A DNA stretch of 64,000 nt from Lamellibrachia satsuma (GCA_033239005.1 BSQZ01000035.1:4233501-4297500), one strand, 5' to 3'. Shown: positions 1-12,176, counted from the first letter of the stretch. Translations and numbers: made by a program. The notes: generated from the sequence alone by a model not told the origin.

Positions 1-887
1 TGATGCTGTTTTAACAATCTATTTTTTGATGTATGAAACATCTACATGCCGAATAAAAACATGCTACTTTTCCTGAAGAATGCGTTATATGTTGCAATCT
101 ACGCGCATGTGTCTTTTTTTAACTTAATACTGGTTATGGCAGATAGCAACCGCTTATCTCTGGAGAAAAAAGTGGTATCATCAAATATATACTAGTAACT
201 AATTTTGTGACAAAGTAATAATAATATTTTTATAGAGGTCAGTTGTATTAGATTTGACAGTACGCTTTAAATTATGCGTTATTACTGGTGCCAACGTAAT
301 TACTGTATTCAAAAGGGCAATTGGCACTAAAATAGCGCCGTAAATCTGGACAAAGTCCATTCGGAGATACTTAAAATACACATATAACACAATATGATGA
401 TAATATGAATAAAACTAATTATCTAAGAATATGACAAAACACACAGGACAAATTCAAGTAATACTGAGATATATACATAATGTCAAGCAATGAAGAACGC
501 ACGCACGCACGCACAATTAAAAGACAGAAATACATAATTGTACGATGTTTCATTGCAATCATAACAACGCCGCCGTAGTTTTGATGAAACTGAACGACGC
601 CTTGTCATATGCATCGATTTTACGGTAGTCTTGGCGATGCGCGTAGGCGCCGTGGTGTAGGTGATGGCGATGTTTTGGTTTAATTATTTTGTAAATTTTT
701 ATCGTTTTGAGAAAGTAAATGTACTTTTTTGACCACGTGACATGTGTATATGTATAGAAGATATGAGGAGCAGTTCGAGTGTTCTAGAAGGTCGTTTTCA
801 TGGTAAATTCCAGACTGTAGAACGTCATACAGTTTGTTAGGTAGCGGGCAGTTTCGGAATGGGGGCAAAGTGGAGATGATTCTCAGT
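1..887. other. Non-coding stretch with (ACGC)n microsatellite
   Basis: No coding signal was recognised. The only structure is a short ACGC repeat at about 499-513. Confidence 0.5.
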
Positions 888-1335
888 TGTGTAAGACCAC
901 TGTTGACCTTCCTGTTTAGTGTTTCAAACGAATGTAGGGCGTATTAAATTGCGATATGTTAATTTAAACAATTCATATGATGTGACGTAAGTGCAATTGA
1001 GCAGGCATGCATATTCACAGGTTTGTTCGTAGAAGCTATTCCTATTGGCTGTGAAATGGTGCACTTTTTAGAGTTTAACAGGCAGAGGGAATTTTTTGGG
1101 AATTGTGGGCGCATTAATACATGGCTATTTTTGTCAAAATTGATGGGCATCGCACATCGGGGCATTTTAAAAGAGCTGGAGGTACGTGATTTTGAAAAAA
1201 ATTTGGTCAGCATGTCAACAAGATGATGGCAGTTGCTGTGAAAATTTTTCAGAATTTTTTATGGTCATGTTTTTTTATAATCAGACAAAATGTTAACATG
1301 GCCACCAATGCGATTCTCAACAGTGGTCTGACTCC
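888..1335 (+). mobile_element. MITE family A, copy 1
   Basis: The copy starts GTAAGACCAC and ends GTGGTCTGACTCC, giving imperfect 13-bp terminal inverted repeats. It shares most of its ~440 bp with the copies at 5296, 8954 and 34656, including the segment GGGCATCGCACATCGGGGC. No long open frame is conserved between copies. Confidence 0.75.
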
Positions 1336-1639
1336 TAAACGGCAGCAGCCGATCAAATAGATTACGGTCTATTTGAACTCTGCCCAGCGTGATACTTTTC
1401 TTTGAAGATGTGCTCAGAGGTGTGCTGAGCGTATCTTGAAAGCAATAATAGGCTTCTTTAGCACATAAAGCTTTGACTTTGAACACGTACAATAGAGGGC
1501 TTATATGTCCATCACTTGCTACCAGTTCATAATTGGCTTGCCAGCATAGATGTTGAAACATGTCCTTTGTGTGCATTGTGATTGTGTTGAAGCTGTAGCA
1601 GAGCAACAAAGAAGGTAATTAACTAGCTAATCCCGCGGT

Positions 1640-2100
1640 GTTTGTTTTGCTTATTCCGACTTTGCTCCTTGTATTGTGCAGAGTGGGAATAATACCGTTA
1701 TTTCAAGCGTGTCGTGAAATCATGTATGCCGACGTCCTTTTTTTACTGGATGACCATATATTGTGTATAACATTCTAAATGCTGACTGTATGACAAACAA
1801 ACGCAACGCAATATTTATAAATGACGTCTTCATAATAAATTATAAAGCTTATTCCGACTTTATTCAAACTTACATGTACAAACGTGTATTTCATAATGTT
1901 TAGCCTAATAACGTGTGTTAAATTATAAATGCTAACTGTGTAACACAAACGCAATGCAATATCTTTGAATATTGTCTACCTATAATGATTATTCCGACTT
2001 TGCCCCTTCTTGCATGGTGCAGAGTGGAAATAATACCGTAGTTTTCATAGTGTTTAGCTTAAGAACGTATGTATTTAACTATGTCCTTTTGTTTTAGGAA
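1640..2100 (+). repeat. Degenerate tandem duplication around ATTCCGACTTT
   Basis: The motif ATTCCGACTTT recurs near 1655, 1850 and 1990. The phrase GTGCAGAGTGG followed by AATAATACCG recurs near 1677 and 2020. This indicates two to three diverged units of roughly 150-200 bp. Confidence 0.55.
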
Positions 2101-2997
2101 TGTTAGGTAGCTGGCACTTGTATTGAGTAACAAGGGGTAATTAACTGGGTGGGGGTACCGGTAATTAACTTCAATCGTGTAGAATTGGTTTGCTGTGTTT
2201 GGGACCGTTAAAGTATACAGTTAATGTACAGGGAGTCCCGACAATCATTTGTTATGCTTCCTGGAAAACAAGCAGGCATGGCGGCAAGGAAAGTGTGAGA
2301 GTAGGTAGACCAATCAGTTGTTAGGAAATTCTGTTAGCCAATTAGGAAAAAGTTAGGCACGTGCAAAACTAGGGGAGAGTTGCCAGGATTGGACCAGTTC
2401 CTAGATCGGACCAGTGTTGTATACTCCATATTACTGTATACCTTGATATCCTCTATCGATTATGTCATCAGTGGCATTTCGGATGACACGGTAAGTTTCA
2501 ACGAAATAGCAGTACTTTTTAAATATTTATCACAGAAAGTAGGTTTTCTATATCCTTGACATAATAATCAGGCCCTGATCAGTTATCATTACAGCACCCT
2601 TTGTCATAGTTACAGTGTCCATGAAGAGTATAGGAGCCCACCGTATGTGGCGACAATAGAAATTTTAACGTAGACGTCGTCTGCTTGTGATAACAATGCA
2701 ACGTGAATAACACGTGAAATTCCACGATTGGACCACTGCAGTTGCCACAATTGGACCAGTGACTCATATAAGGGTATGCCATCATTATATGTGTGTAATT
2801 ATTCTAACACATTCTATTGATTACCAGAAAGTAATATTAGACAAGGGAGAACTCATCAACCAATCAATGCTACATGGAAAAAATGTCAGGTGGTGTGCAG
2901 TACTGTCACTGTGAAATGGCTTCCTTTTAATGTTGCATTAGCATCAGTCACAAATGCCACACTTAACAGATTACAGGAACAGCTTAAAGTCAGTCAG

Positions 2998-3185
2998 GAT
3001 GGGATCCATACATGCCTAAGCCATGGAGCTTTAGCATAGAAGCCAAGCAATTATACTGGAAACCCTGCACACTTGACCAGACTACCAGGCCAGATGGGAT
3101 CCACACATGCCCAAGCCATGGAGCCTTAGTATAGAACCTCACTAATTATATTGGGAACCCTGCACCCTTGACTAACAGGCAAACA
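2998..3185 (+). repeat. Two tandem ~96-bp units
   Basis: GATGGGATCCATACATGCC starts the first unit at 2998 and GATGGGATCCACACATGCCC the second at 3094. Both continue through CCATGGAGC and ACCCTGCAC. Confidence 0.75.
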
Positions 3186-3827
3186 ATGCAATCAGGTAAT
3201 CACCATGGTGCTATGAGCAAGTGTGGACAAATTATAAAACAGTAATTTAACTAGTGTTAATGTACTACGTATAACTCCAAATTAAAAATGAATGAAGGAT
3301 AAAACATAATAATATTATGCACACATTAAAATAATTATTAGTGTGACATCTTGGTAATTAAAACATACATGGAAAGTGACGCACATTCAAGTTATCACCA
3401 GTAATCTAGATTATAATGTGTCTTTAAATGTTTCTTAAATGAGTCTTCATTTTTTTTTCCAGAAAAATCTTTTTCGGTTATATTTAAACTGAATTACAAT
3501 GTACACAACATTTCTTCGAAAAGAGCATGTATTTTTAAAGGGGGTTACAAATTCTACATGCGTTACGTTACCCTAAACAAAATAGCGTGATGTACTTTAT
3601 GGATTGCACCGGGGCCAAACCGGGAACATTTATGGACGTCAACATTATAATGAATAAGTATAAACCTACCCTGCAGTACATTCATTGTGCATAAACAGAG
3701 GGCATTCAACATGTTGCTGTATACATTGCGTGCATGTGTAATATTGTATACTGGCAAATATTGGGTGGGCATCTCAAAACAAGCAAGTATATCAAAATAT
3801 GTCAATAATCAACAGTCACGTACGTAC

Positions 3828-4047
3828 ATCGCTTGGGAATGACAGCGATGTTGAGCTCAAGGAAGCTGATCAGCTCAAATCGCTTACGCTTGATCCACCA
3901 GCGAAGTTTGGGGTCGGTGGCTGTATATGGTAGATGCTCAACGATTTTGTCATATTTCGCCTCTGATATGACTTTCAAATTTTTAACTAATAGCAAGTTG
4001 GTCACAACTTCAGACATGCAAGTCTTATGATCATGAGCCATATTCAA
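3828..4047 (-). CDS. Unrecognised coding exon, possible transposon-derived gene
   Basis: From the ATG at 4047, about 73 codons run to a possible donor AAGCGAT|gtacgtac. The translation has KVISEAKYDKIVEHL followed by DPKLRWWIKRKRFELISF. That resembles the short N-terminal domain of integrase-bearing, KRBA2-like proteins of invertebrates, by pattern only. No continuation is seen below 3828 and it could run off the window. It is separate from the integrase exon at 42841, which lies upstream on this strand. Confidence 0.35.
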
Positions 4048-4308
4048 ACGAAACGATGTTTACAATAGCATAGTATGTGGTCAAACGTCACAATTGTTAT
4101 TCAGTAAGCTAATTCAATCAATCAAGCATTTAACACAAAATTATTTATTGCAAACAGTGTAATAGAATGATCATAAAATGTACGCAAATGAAAAGTCAGT
4201 CAAGTATAGTACGTGTAATGAAATAAACCACACATATGCAACATGAACAATGTATGTCTCACCACTCCGAATTTGGCGAACGACTAACGGATCTATAATC
4301 TCCACTTG

Positions 4309-4343
4309 CGCGGGTCATTGTGGGATTCCCACAATGACCCGCG
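4309..4343. repeat. Perfect 35-bp palindrome
   Basis: Two 17-bp arms, CGCGGGTCATTGTGGGA and its exact complement, flank a single T. It is GC-rich against an AT-rich background. Confidence 0.9.
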
Positions 4344-4417
4344 AGACATTCGGGACGATTCTAGAATTGCACCACAATCTACTTTGCCTTGTACAGGTAT
4401 ATCCATAACTCATAACA

Positions 4418-4470
4418 TAGGCGGATCCAGAGGGGGGTCCAGGGGGTCAGGACCTCCCCTTTTTTTTGAG
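4418..4470 (+). mobile_element. Terminus of a GGCGGATCCAG-type DNA transposon/MITE
   Basis: TAGGCGGATCCAGAGGGGG followed by a C/T run matches the inverted end at 12130-12176 (CCTGGATCCGCCCCTG). Both look like isolated ends of one family. Confidence 0.45.
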
Positions 4471-4729
4471 TACCACAAAATCCATTGCAATTGCATGTCA
4501 ACTGGGGACAAAGGCATTGCCAGGAAATAACACAAGGTCAAAATTGCCACTTTCTACTTATGAAGTCTAGTAGCAGTCCGACGTTTTCAGACAATAATCT
4601 AGCACAGGCGATATACATGGCGTCCAGGGGATCCCCAAAGTTATTCTTAGCATTGTCGGTGACGTCATTCATATATTCACTGCATACAGTCACCGCACTT
4701 ACGTGTACAGCCTACTGTTACGTTTCCCA

Positions 4730-4985
4730 TTGGTGACCATGTTAACATTTTGCACGATTATTAGGAAACGAGACCATCAAAAATTATGAAACTTCTTGCC
4801 GTTGTCATCATCTCATTGACATGCTGGTCGAGTTTAGTCAAAATGACATATTTCTAACTCTTAAAATGCCTGATTGTGCCATACCAGTCAATGTTTACAC
4901 TTTTCTGCATTAATTACTACGCACACGCGCCTTGTGGCAAAAAAATTGCCAAAAATCCTTCCACATATTGAAATCATCTAAAAAA
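4730..4985 (-). mobile_element. MITE family A, diverged partial copy
   Basis: The reverse complement matches the right half of the family: GACCATGTTAAC, then CATCTCATTGACATGCTG, then the TTGTGGCAAAAAAATTGCC block. Both termini are missing or too diverged to see. Confidence 0.5.
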
Positions 4986-5159
4986 TCTACATTTACACTG
5001 CCAATATATTCTACCAGCAAACTTGCCAATGCCTCTACTCAAATGCAGTTATGTTAGATGATATAATTTTTTTAAATTACACGTAAAATTATTGTGCGCT
5101 ACATTCATGTGTAACATACCAGAAAGTCTAACCGATGCATGATCCCTGGGTGCAGTTGC

Positions 5160-5270
5160 TGGATCTTGGCAATCTGCAGATTGGGCTCGATTGCACTGCG
5201 CAATCCTCAGATACTCGAAAATCTGCAGATTGCGCACCCATCAGCAGATTGCGCAGATCCGGCAAATGCG
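5160..5270. repeat. Cluster of CAATCTGCAGATTG palindromes
   Basis: The perfect 14-bp palindrome CAATCTGCAGATTG near 5170 is followed by variants AATCTGCAGATTGCGC and CAGCAGATTGCGCAG within 90 bp. Confidence 0.6.
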
Positions 5271-5295
5271 CCCAACAGACACGCTGGTCGTTTGA

Positions 5296-5716
5296 GGGGT
5301 AAGACCACAGTAGACCTTCCTGTTTACTGTTTCACATGAATGTAGGGCACATGAAATTAATAAATTCATATTATGTTACATGAGTGCCTTTGAGCAGGAA
5401 TATTCACAGGTTTGTTTATAGAAGCTATTGGCTGTGAAATAGTGCATTTTTTTGAGAGGGGAGGGATTTATGGGAATTTTTCTGCTATGGGCCACGTTGG
5501 CACATGAATGCATGGCAATTTTTGTCAGTATTGACGGGCATCGCACATCGGGGCATTTTAAAAGAGCTGGAGGTATGTGATTTTTATAAAAGTTGGTCAG
5601 CATGTCAGTGAGATGAATGCAGTTGCGGTGAAAAATTTGTAGTGGTCAGGTTTTCGTATAATCAGACAAAACATTAACATGGCCACCAATGCAATTCTCT
5701 ACAGTGGTCTGACTCC
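5296..5716 (+). mobile_element. MITE family A, copy 2
   Basis: It has GGGGTAAGACCAC and GTGGTCTGACTCC ends and a body colinear with copies 1, 3 and 4. Its right end lies 13 bp before the HNH nuclease start codon, so it may supply the promoter region (inference). Confidence 0.8.
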
Positions 5717-5728
5717 AGATAGAGTGTC

Positions 5729-6198
5729 ATGGCAATGGAAACAGAAAACATGGATGTTGATTTTTGTAAAAAGTACACCACAAAATTACAAGAAAAGTTG
5801 ATATTGTATGCCAATGGACAGTGTCAGTTGTGGACAGGGTGCAGAAAAGGGAAATTCAGTGTCTATGGTGTGATTTATTGCCGTTTTGAGTGTGGCTACA
5901 GAACAGTTACAGTGCATTGTTTAAGTTATATGCTTGAACACAAAATGACACGTGTTGAACCTGGCGATGCCAGTCATCTTTGTCATAACAGCCTGTGTCT
6001 GAACAGCAAGTCATCTCTATAGAGCCACATTCAATAAATAACAACAGGCAATATTGTGTTAGTCAAAATGTATGCTTTGGTCATGCACCATTTCCAAAGT
6101 GCATTTTGCAATTCAAGGTATTTCAATGCAATAGTAAAACTTACATTTTTCAAGATGTGTTGAATCCTTCAGTTTTTTCAATGTGTCGTCTGCTGTAG
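5729..6198 (+). pseudogene. His-Me finger (HNH, I-PpoI-like zinc-loop) nuclease, frameshifted
   Basis: The first 97 residues, from the ATG at 5729, hold CQLWTG (C32), VHCLSYML and SHLCHNSLCLN. This matches the zinc-binding loop region of His-Me finger homing endonucleases (H83 = catalytic His, C85 and C90 = zinc ligands). After a one-base shift near 6000 the other frame continues with EPHSINNNRQYC and CFGHxxxxxxC, which hold the conserved Asn and the remaining zinc ligands. The family cuts DNA; here it lies 13 bp after a MITE end and runs convergently toward the Mutator-like transposase. The region after 6118 is unrecognised, and a splice donor may lie at TTCAAG|gtattt. The break means this copy is probably inactive unless spliced. 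Confidence 0.7.
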
Positions 6199-6427
6199 TC
6201 AATCTTATGCATTTGTGTCTGTCAGCCCATGCTGAGTGATGTCTTCGAAGGTCGATTTATGTATAACTCACAAGATGGCACCATGTGCCAGTCATGGTCC
6301 ATTGTCTGTTGGTGGTTTCTTGTATTGTTTCTTGGTTGCAGGTCTATGAGTGATGAAACTGGGAGAAAGTAGAAAGTTCACATTTGTTAGAAGTGTTCTG
6401 TTTTCTGTTTGTTTCAAAATCTACCCA

Positions 6428-8113
6428 CTACTTTCTGCTGGCATAACTGTGATCAGCAGACTTTCGTGATCGCAATGAATAAGGATGATCTTCCCTGTTT
6501 GCAGTTGGCAGTGTTGTCTTTCTGCAGCGACTCCTTGTGACCACTGGCTTAACTACTGCTGCTGGCGTTTCTGAAGCTGGCCTTTTCTTCCCTTTACAAG
6601 TAGCTGGTTTTGGATCAAGCTGACACTTCAGGTATCGATCTTCTGGACAGTGGTTTCTTTTTGAATCGAAGTAGTTCTGCATGCGCTTTAACTTGGTATG
6701 ACGGATATGCAGATGCACTGATGATCGACGTTTGTATTGTCTCTGGTATTCCACCTCATGCTGGATTTGCTTGACAGCTCTAGCGACCTGTCCACCTCTC
6801 GTAATAGGATAATGTACATTCTCCAACTTGCGCAGCATTGAATTCCCTGCTCCATAATTTATGCAATCGATCATTGAACACACTCATCCATGTGCATTTC
6901 TACTGAATTTAATATTCTTCAGCAATGAAGCAATGAATAATCGGTTAATGGATTCATTCTTGTCGGTTGTAAGTCTGTGTCATGTCATCTGGAGTACTGA
7001 GTTTCCCAGTCGCATTTCTATTAATCCTTGAAGTGTTGCTCGATCTTCATCTGTCATATTCAGTCGTGTCAGGCCACATGCCTTCAAATGCTGCGACCTT
7101 TTCCACCAGTTGTTTCGCTTATCTCCACGACAGACAATTCCATGTCGGTGACAGTTCTCACATGAGCCAGAATAACAGTCCAGTGTTGCTTGGATTATCT
7201 TTGGCATCTTAGTAGTTATCATTCTAATGTCACCAGCACAAAGTGTGTGTATATCTGTGTAGATTTTCTGGCATCGTGTTCTTACGTCCTCTACAAACAT
7301 TTTCTTGTTTTCAGTTCTCACCATGTCATTCTCTCCTGGGAATATTCTGGATGAGAAAGATGCTCTCATGATATGTCAGAACTGTGTCTGACCAAGATGT
7401 GTTGTGTCAGCCTGCCGTTCTGCCGCGACTGTTGGCATGGCATCCTGTAACCCATAAAATGCTTTCACATTACTGTCTGTTGCAACAAATTTTAGTCCGA
7501 CCTGTTGCTGGGCAAAGCTCACTCCGCTTTGACGGCCTATTTCATATTCTGATATTGGATCGACCACACGAATAGTGGCTATACATCCTTGATGGCCTGG
7601 GCACAAGACATTTTGACCTTGATTGCGAAGTGATGTGCCTAGTTTGCATAGCTTGGTCTCCATGTGAAAACCTACAATCTCATGCTTGTCCATCTGCCAT
7701 TCAATCGCGGTTCCCACTGCTTGACTTGCACTCTGTCCACAACCTCACATTTCAGAAACTGCATGAGTATCTGTCTGTACGTCAGCTTGAAGATAGATGT
7801 CTGTTAGGTCAGGGCATTGATCAAGCTGTGGCCGTAGAATTTTGCTCATGCCTGACCGGCCCTCTGCGTCGGAAACTGCCAGCAATCCTGAAGGACTGGT
7901 TTGCACCACTCTGTCAAAGTCATCCTGGCTTAGCTGTGGCAACCAAACCCTACTGCTAACCCCACTGGGTTCCTGTTGGATTGCTGCATCTGATGGTTTG
8001 TGGTAACAGTGGCCGGTCTTGAAGCCGCCAATCTTCATCTTAATTCGACCAGCAGGTGGACATTTCTCCTCACTCTTTCTACTACTACTACTATCATGTG
8101 TTGTCTCCTCCAT
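6428..8113 (-). pseudogene. Mutator-like transposase with four in-frame TGA stops
   Basis: One reading frame runs from the ATG at 8113 to a TAG at 6428 (about 560 codons), interrupted only by TGA codons at 7747-7745, 7378-7376, 6982-6980 and 6886-6884. Motifs fit the Mutator-like transposase domain found in many invertebrate genomes: FHMETKLCKLG, CPGHQGC, VATDSNVKAF, RQADTTHLGQ, a zinc-knuckle-like CENCHRHGIVC, then KRNNWWKRS, DKNESINR and FSRN. The C-terminal ~110 residues are basic and Ser/Arg-rich. No frameshift is needed, so the coding sequence was intact recently. In the family the enzyme cuts and moves the element. The in-frame extension upstream to 8251 is hydrophobic and unlike the family, so I start at 8113. 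Confidence 0.72.
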
Positions 8114-8259
8114 TGTAAAATCCCAGGCACATCTAAGTAAAATTACTATTGAAAGTGACAAAACCATTATCTGAATGCAAAGACGTCTAATCTGCCTGAG
8201 AATCCAGATGACAGGAGACCAGTATATTAGGGGGGGTGGGGACATATTCACACTAGTGC

Positions 8260-8950
8260 AGCCTCCATCTGATAAGTTACATCAAAGCAGAGCAAGTCAC
8301 ATTATAATATAATTACTTAGCAGTCAACTTTTGTTTATTTCAGTTAATTAGACGCAGTCACCTTTACTCAAGTCCATGTGAAGGACACACATCTATTGGG
8401 AGTTGAGAAAATCCTGGACAGGCCCAGCTGTTATCTAATATGGCCTAGTGAGCTGACCTAACTGTTCCACAGGGAAGGTGAGTTGTTTCTGAGGACTCCA
8501 TTAAGCAGGTTATGTAATGTTATGCAATTCGACAAGTTGAGACGTCTGGCTTTTCAGTAATCTGCACTTGAAGGTGATATTTGGGTCTGTTTACATAGGT
8601 GTATTGTAGCACCAGGTAAAAAAATTATCATAATTTTCAGTATGGAATAACAACTGGCTGTATAGAATTTGATTACAGAACACATGCTGGACTATTCCGA
8701 AAGTTATGTTACAAGTTTATGCGAGCGAGCTGAAAGAGTGAGTTTATTCGAGTGTTGTACTAGAATACAGACTGTCTCAAGCTGAAGTAGCTCATATATG
8801 TGTGTTCCGCCCAGCACAGGTGGTGGTTCCTTGTGTATGTAAGCAACTCCAACAAAGGTAGGACATAGATTTTTTGCATGAATGCATGATTTTCATTTAC
8901 CTTTATTAACAGGCTAAATTAATTTTTTTTCTGCACAATCACCATTTTTA
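8260..8950. other. Non-coding stretch inside the possible composite element
   Basis: No gene was recognised between the transposase start and MITE copy 3. It may hold the transposase promoter (inference). Confidence 0.4.
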
Positions 8951-8953
8951 TTT

Positions 8954-9403
8954 GGGGAAAGACCACAGTTGACCTTCCTGTTTACTGTTTCACAAGAATG
9001 TAGGGCACGTGAAATTGTGAAATGTGAACTTAATAGATTCATATGTGACATGGGTGCCTTTGAGCAGGAATATTCACAGGTTTGTTTATAGAAGCTATTG
9101 GCTGGGAAATAGTTTATTTTTTTAGAGTTTAACTGGCGGAGGGATTTATGGGAATTTTTCTGCTATGGGCCACGTGGGCGCATGAATACATGGCAATTTT
9201 TGCCAATATTGACGGGCATCGCACGTCGGGGCATTTTAAAAGAACTGGAGGTATGTGATTTTTATAAAAGTTGGTCAGCATGTCAGTGAGATGATGGCAG
9301 TTGCTATGAAAAAGTTTCAGAATTTTTAGTGGTCAGGTTTTCTTATAATCAGACAAAACGTTAACATGGCCACCAATGCAATTCTCTACTGTGGTCTGAC
9401 TCC
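8954..9403 (+). mobile_element. MITE family A, copy 3
   Basis: It is colinear with copies 1, 2 and 4. The left end reads GGGGAAAGACCAC and the right end CTGTGGTCTGACTCC. Confidence 0.8.
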
Positions 9404-9839
9404 TTGATGGAAATCGTCTACATCAGTTCTTCGGACTGGACTTTCAAGATAACAATTGGCATTTTTACCTGTAAAAATTTAAACTATCCTATCATATCAT
9501 CGACGTATTTGAATATCTTAATCATTATAACAAGTAATACACATTTTTAAATTACGTTTCGCTGCCAGTGAGCTCATTTTAGCACAAACCAAGAGGAGTT
9601 ATGTACTTTTTTAATGACACGATCAGGCTTAGCTATTTTCAAAATGGCCTGTCGGCCGTACTTAAAAAATCTGTGCTGTCTGGTTGGTATTATGGCAGTA
9701 GCCCTTAGTAAATATTTCATTTAAGCAAGAGTTGTGCTAGAAGGAAAGCAAGCCCCATGAGCTTAATTGATTAATTGATTGAGCCAGTCCAATCAGAAGA
9801 GTTCACGTCCTGAAGAGCATTGACCCCATGTAGAAACAG

Positions 9840-10440
9840 TTGTACTTTGTGGAAAACAGAACTTGTCAATTCGAGGCCACATGGGTGATCAAGTGCATCG
9901 TCCAACAGGAAACTTTTGGACAATTATGGAGATGATGGCCAAAGGCTCCGAGAACTCTGAGAACATCTTGAGGCAGGAAGAATGCGCAGTATGCATCAGG
10001 AATCATCCAGAATGAAGTGATTGATGTAGTAGCTGAATACATTAGAAAGGAAAATACAGGAATCCTTGAAGACGAAAATGCTTTATTTTCCATCATGGCA
10101 GATGAGATCACATATCCACATAGTAAACAGGAGATTATGTCAGCATGCTTGACAACGATTCTTGGAACGAATCCTAAAACATCTGGTACCAGATATGAAG
10201 AAAACGAAACTTGTCGGAATGTGCAAGACCAGATGAGTGGAGCGTCACACATACTACGACGCGTTTTATGACATGTATGAGTTCTTGTGTGAATGTATGG
10301 AAGCCGTACTACTGAATCCGTTTGGATATCATGACATCTACGAGGAGGTTGCATGGACTGGCAGTTGGGACCAGGACGAAGGGTCAAGGGCTGCTAACCA
10401 GTCTCACTTCGTCACATACCATCATCGCAGTCATCATCAC
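9840..10440 (+). pseudogene. hAT/DUF4371-like transposase fossil
   Basis: Translation near 10005-10150 gives EVIDVVAEYIRKEN and FSIMADEITYPHSKQE, the DUF4371 motif (SVIADEVTD-like) of hAT-related and ZMYM1-like proteins. After frame changes, 10290-10420 gives SWDQDEGSRAANQSHF, like the conserved WDxxSxxKAxGLL segment of the same family. Several frame breaks and large gaps make it a fossil. Confidence 0.6.
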
Positions 10441-10444
10441 TAAG

Positions 10445-11990
10445 AATGTTTTGATGACTGTCAGGCCCAAGGCCTCCATGCTTTAAAAGAGGGACTCAGA
10501 CATATATCAAGCTTACAGTATGATCGCCCAAGCACTACCTGCGCGATCTGGCAATCCTGTTTTGTGATCACCTATCTATGGAGCTTGTTGTGTTATGATT
10601 AACAGATCTGCTGATGAACAACAGTTATTAAAACACAGCTGCTATAAACAGAGTTTCTAGTACCTAGTTGTTCCCAGTACCCGGCAACGTTCTATTAACT
10701 GACTATAGTCTTTATAATTATATTGTGGTTAGAAAGTTATGGTCTTTTGAGGTCTCGTTCAATTTATTAGCCTTTTCAGAACTTTATCGCCAAGCTGACC
10801 TCAGTAATTCTTTAACGTCCCAAATTGAGAAAGGACCGTGATCTCCGAGTTACGAGCGACACACAGTCAACAATGTTGAGAGCCAGGTTTATATACCAAA
10901 TGTACCATGTCCGGTTTGCGTCTTGAATTCAGAATTTTGGAATGAAAGGCGGATGTGCTAATCACTACATTTACATTTTTGGGTTTGTAATATAAGTACA
11001 CAACTTCAATTAGTTATGTCATACTGTTCCTCGTTCTATGGTGTATGTATTTCTATGATGTGTTTTAATTTACATGGCGCAAAGGTATCAGGAAACATTT
11101 TAATCTACCAGTTTGCACTCACTGTTGTTATATGGTACTACTACTACTTTTAGCAGAATGTCTCCCGATTCAAATTCAGATCATGAATCGAATGGTGCGC
11201 TTTATACAGAGTAGTTTAAAATGCAACAACAGTTTGGATAGCTCTCTTGAGTGGGCAATCTAGCCCTTCGGGGTATTGATTCATATATGTCTAAAAGTTT
11301 CAGTTACACCTTGTCTCATTTCAAACATGATGCCACGACTTTCTGTAATATGAAACCTAGCTGCTTTTATTATATCATTCAGAACCACTATCAGAAGGGG
11401 CTGGATGAGAAACTATTAAACACAGTTTCCTTGGCAAAGTATGTGCTGAATAATATAGAGAATGCGTATAGCATGTTTTAGTAAAAGACGTGTTAGTCTC
11501 TTTGTGTGCAAAGATACTTCAATTGTAATTGAATTGTACACATTGTTGTACGAATAAATATATAATGCCTCTAGTTTACAATAATGCCGATATAGAAATT
11601 AAGACGATTACGTGTTGTTTTAGTCACTTGTAGCATACTCGTTTTTTAATTAAACATTTGCATTACTATAGTTGTTTTAGTCAATATAGCAATAAATAGC
11701 ACATGACAGATGTATAATATTGTCTTTTCGTTTGGACGTTTTCAGACACATCGCATTTTCTTCATAGGAACAGGCCTACTTACAGGTTAAATGAAATAAA
11801 ATCCGCTGCGTTTATGCTGAAACTCTAGACTCAAAAGTAGTTACACCTGATCTACTGTAGATTTGACATTCGAAAAGTTGCACTTATGTGAAGAATACAA
11901 GAAAATACATAGGATTATTTTATCACGATTATTTTATCACGATGTCACCTGTCTGAATTTTGGGTTGATTACATTAGGCCCTAACTCGCT
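10445..11990. other. No recognisable gene
   Basis: AT-rich sequence in which I recognise neither coding domains nor clear repeats. Confidence 0.4.
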
Positions 11991-12129
11991 TAAAACCAGA
12001 TTATGGGTGTCCCATATTACACCATTTCAACTGTTTTATCTAAGGAAACATCAAATGGTTGGGAAGGGGGATACCCCTCCCACACCCACCCTGCTCTTTG
12101 CGCCTCGTTTCGTGCCATCGGCGATTCAT

Positions 12130-12176
12130 ACATTACCTTGGACCCCCCCTTTTTAAAACCCTGGATCCGCCCCTGC
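12130..12176 (-). mobile_element. Terminus of GGCGGATCCAG-type DNA transposon/MITE
   Basis: GACCCCCCCTTTTTAAAACC then CTGGATCCGCCCCTG is the inverted counterpart of the end at 4418. The body probably extends left toward 12000. Confidence 0.45.

Larger units (their letters stand above)
5296..9403. mobile_element. Possible composite element: MITE - HNH nuclease - Mutator-like transposase - MITE
   Basis: Two copies of the GGGGTAAGACC MITE family in the same orientation (5296-5716 and 8954-9403) bracket the nuclease and transposase. The 4-bp sequence TTGA stands directly outside both ends (5292-5295 and 9404-9407), while neither MITE alone shows a match of this length. This suggests, but does not prove, that the 4.1-kb block moved as one unit. 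Confidence 0.35.

Noticed and set aside
1265..1609. 114-codon minus-strand frame as a gene
   Set aside because: Its end overlaps MITE copy 1 and the remainder matches no family and has no clear splice signals.
2380..2770. TTGCCA...TTGGACCAGT motifs as inverted termini of an element
   Set aside because: Both copies are in the same orientation and no matching inverted end was found.
6428..8113. TGA codons as selenocysteine or programmed readthrough
   Set aside because: Four sites in one frame, no selenocysteine element seen, and arginine expected at two sites; CpG decay is simpler.
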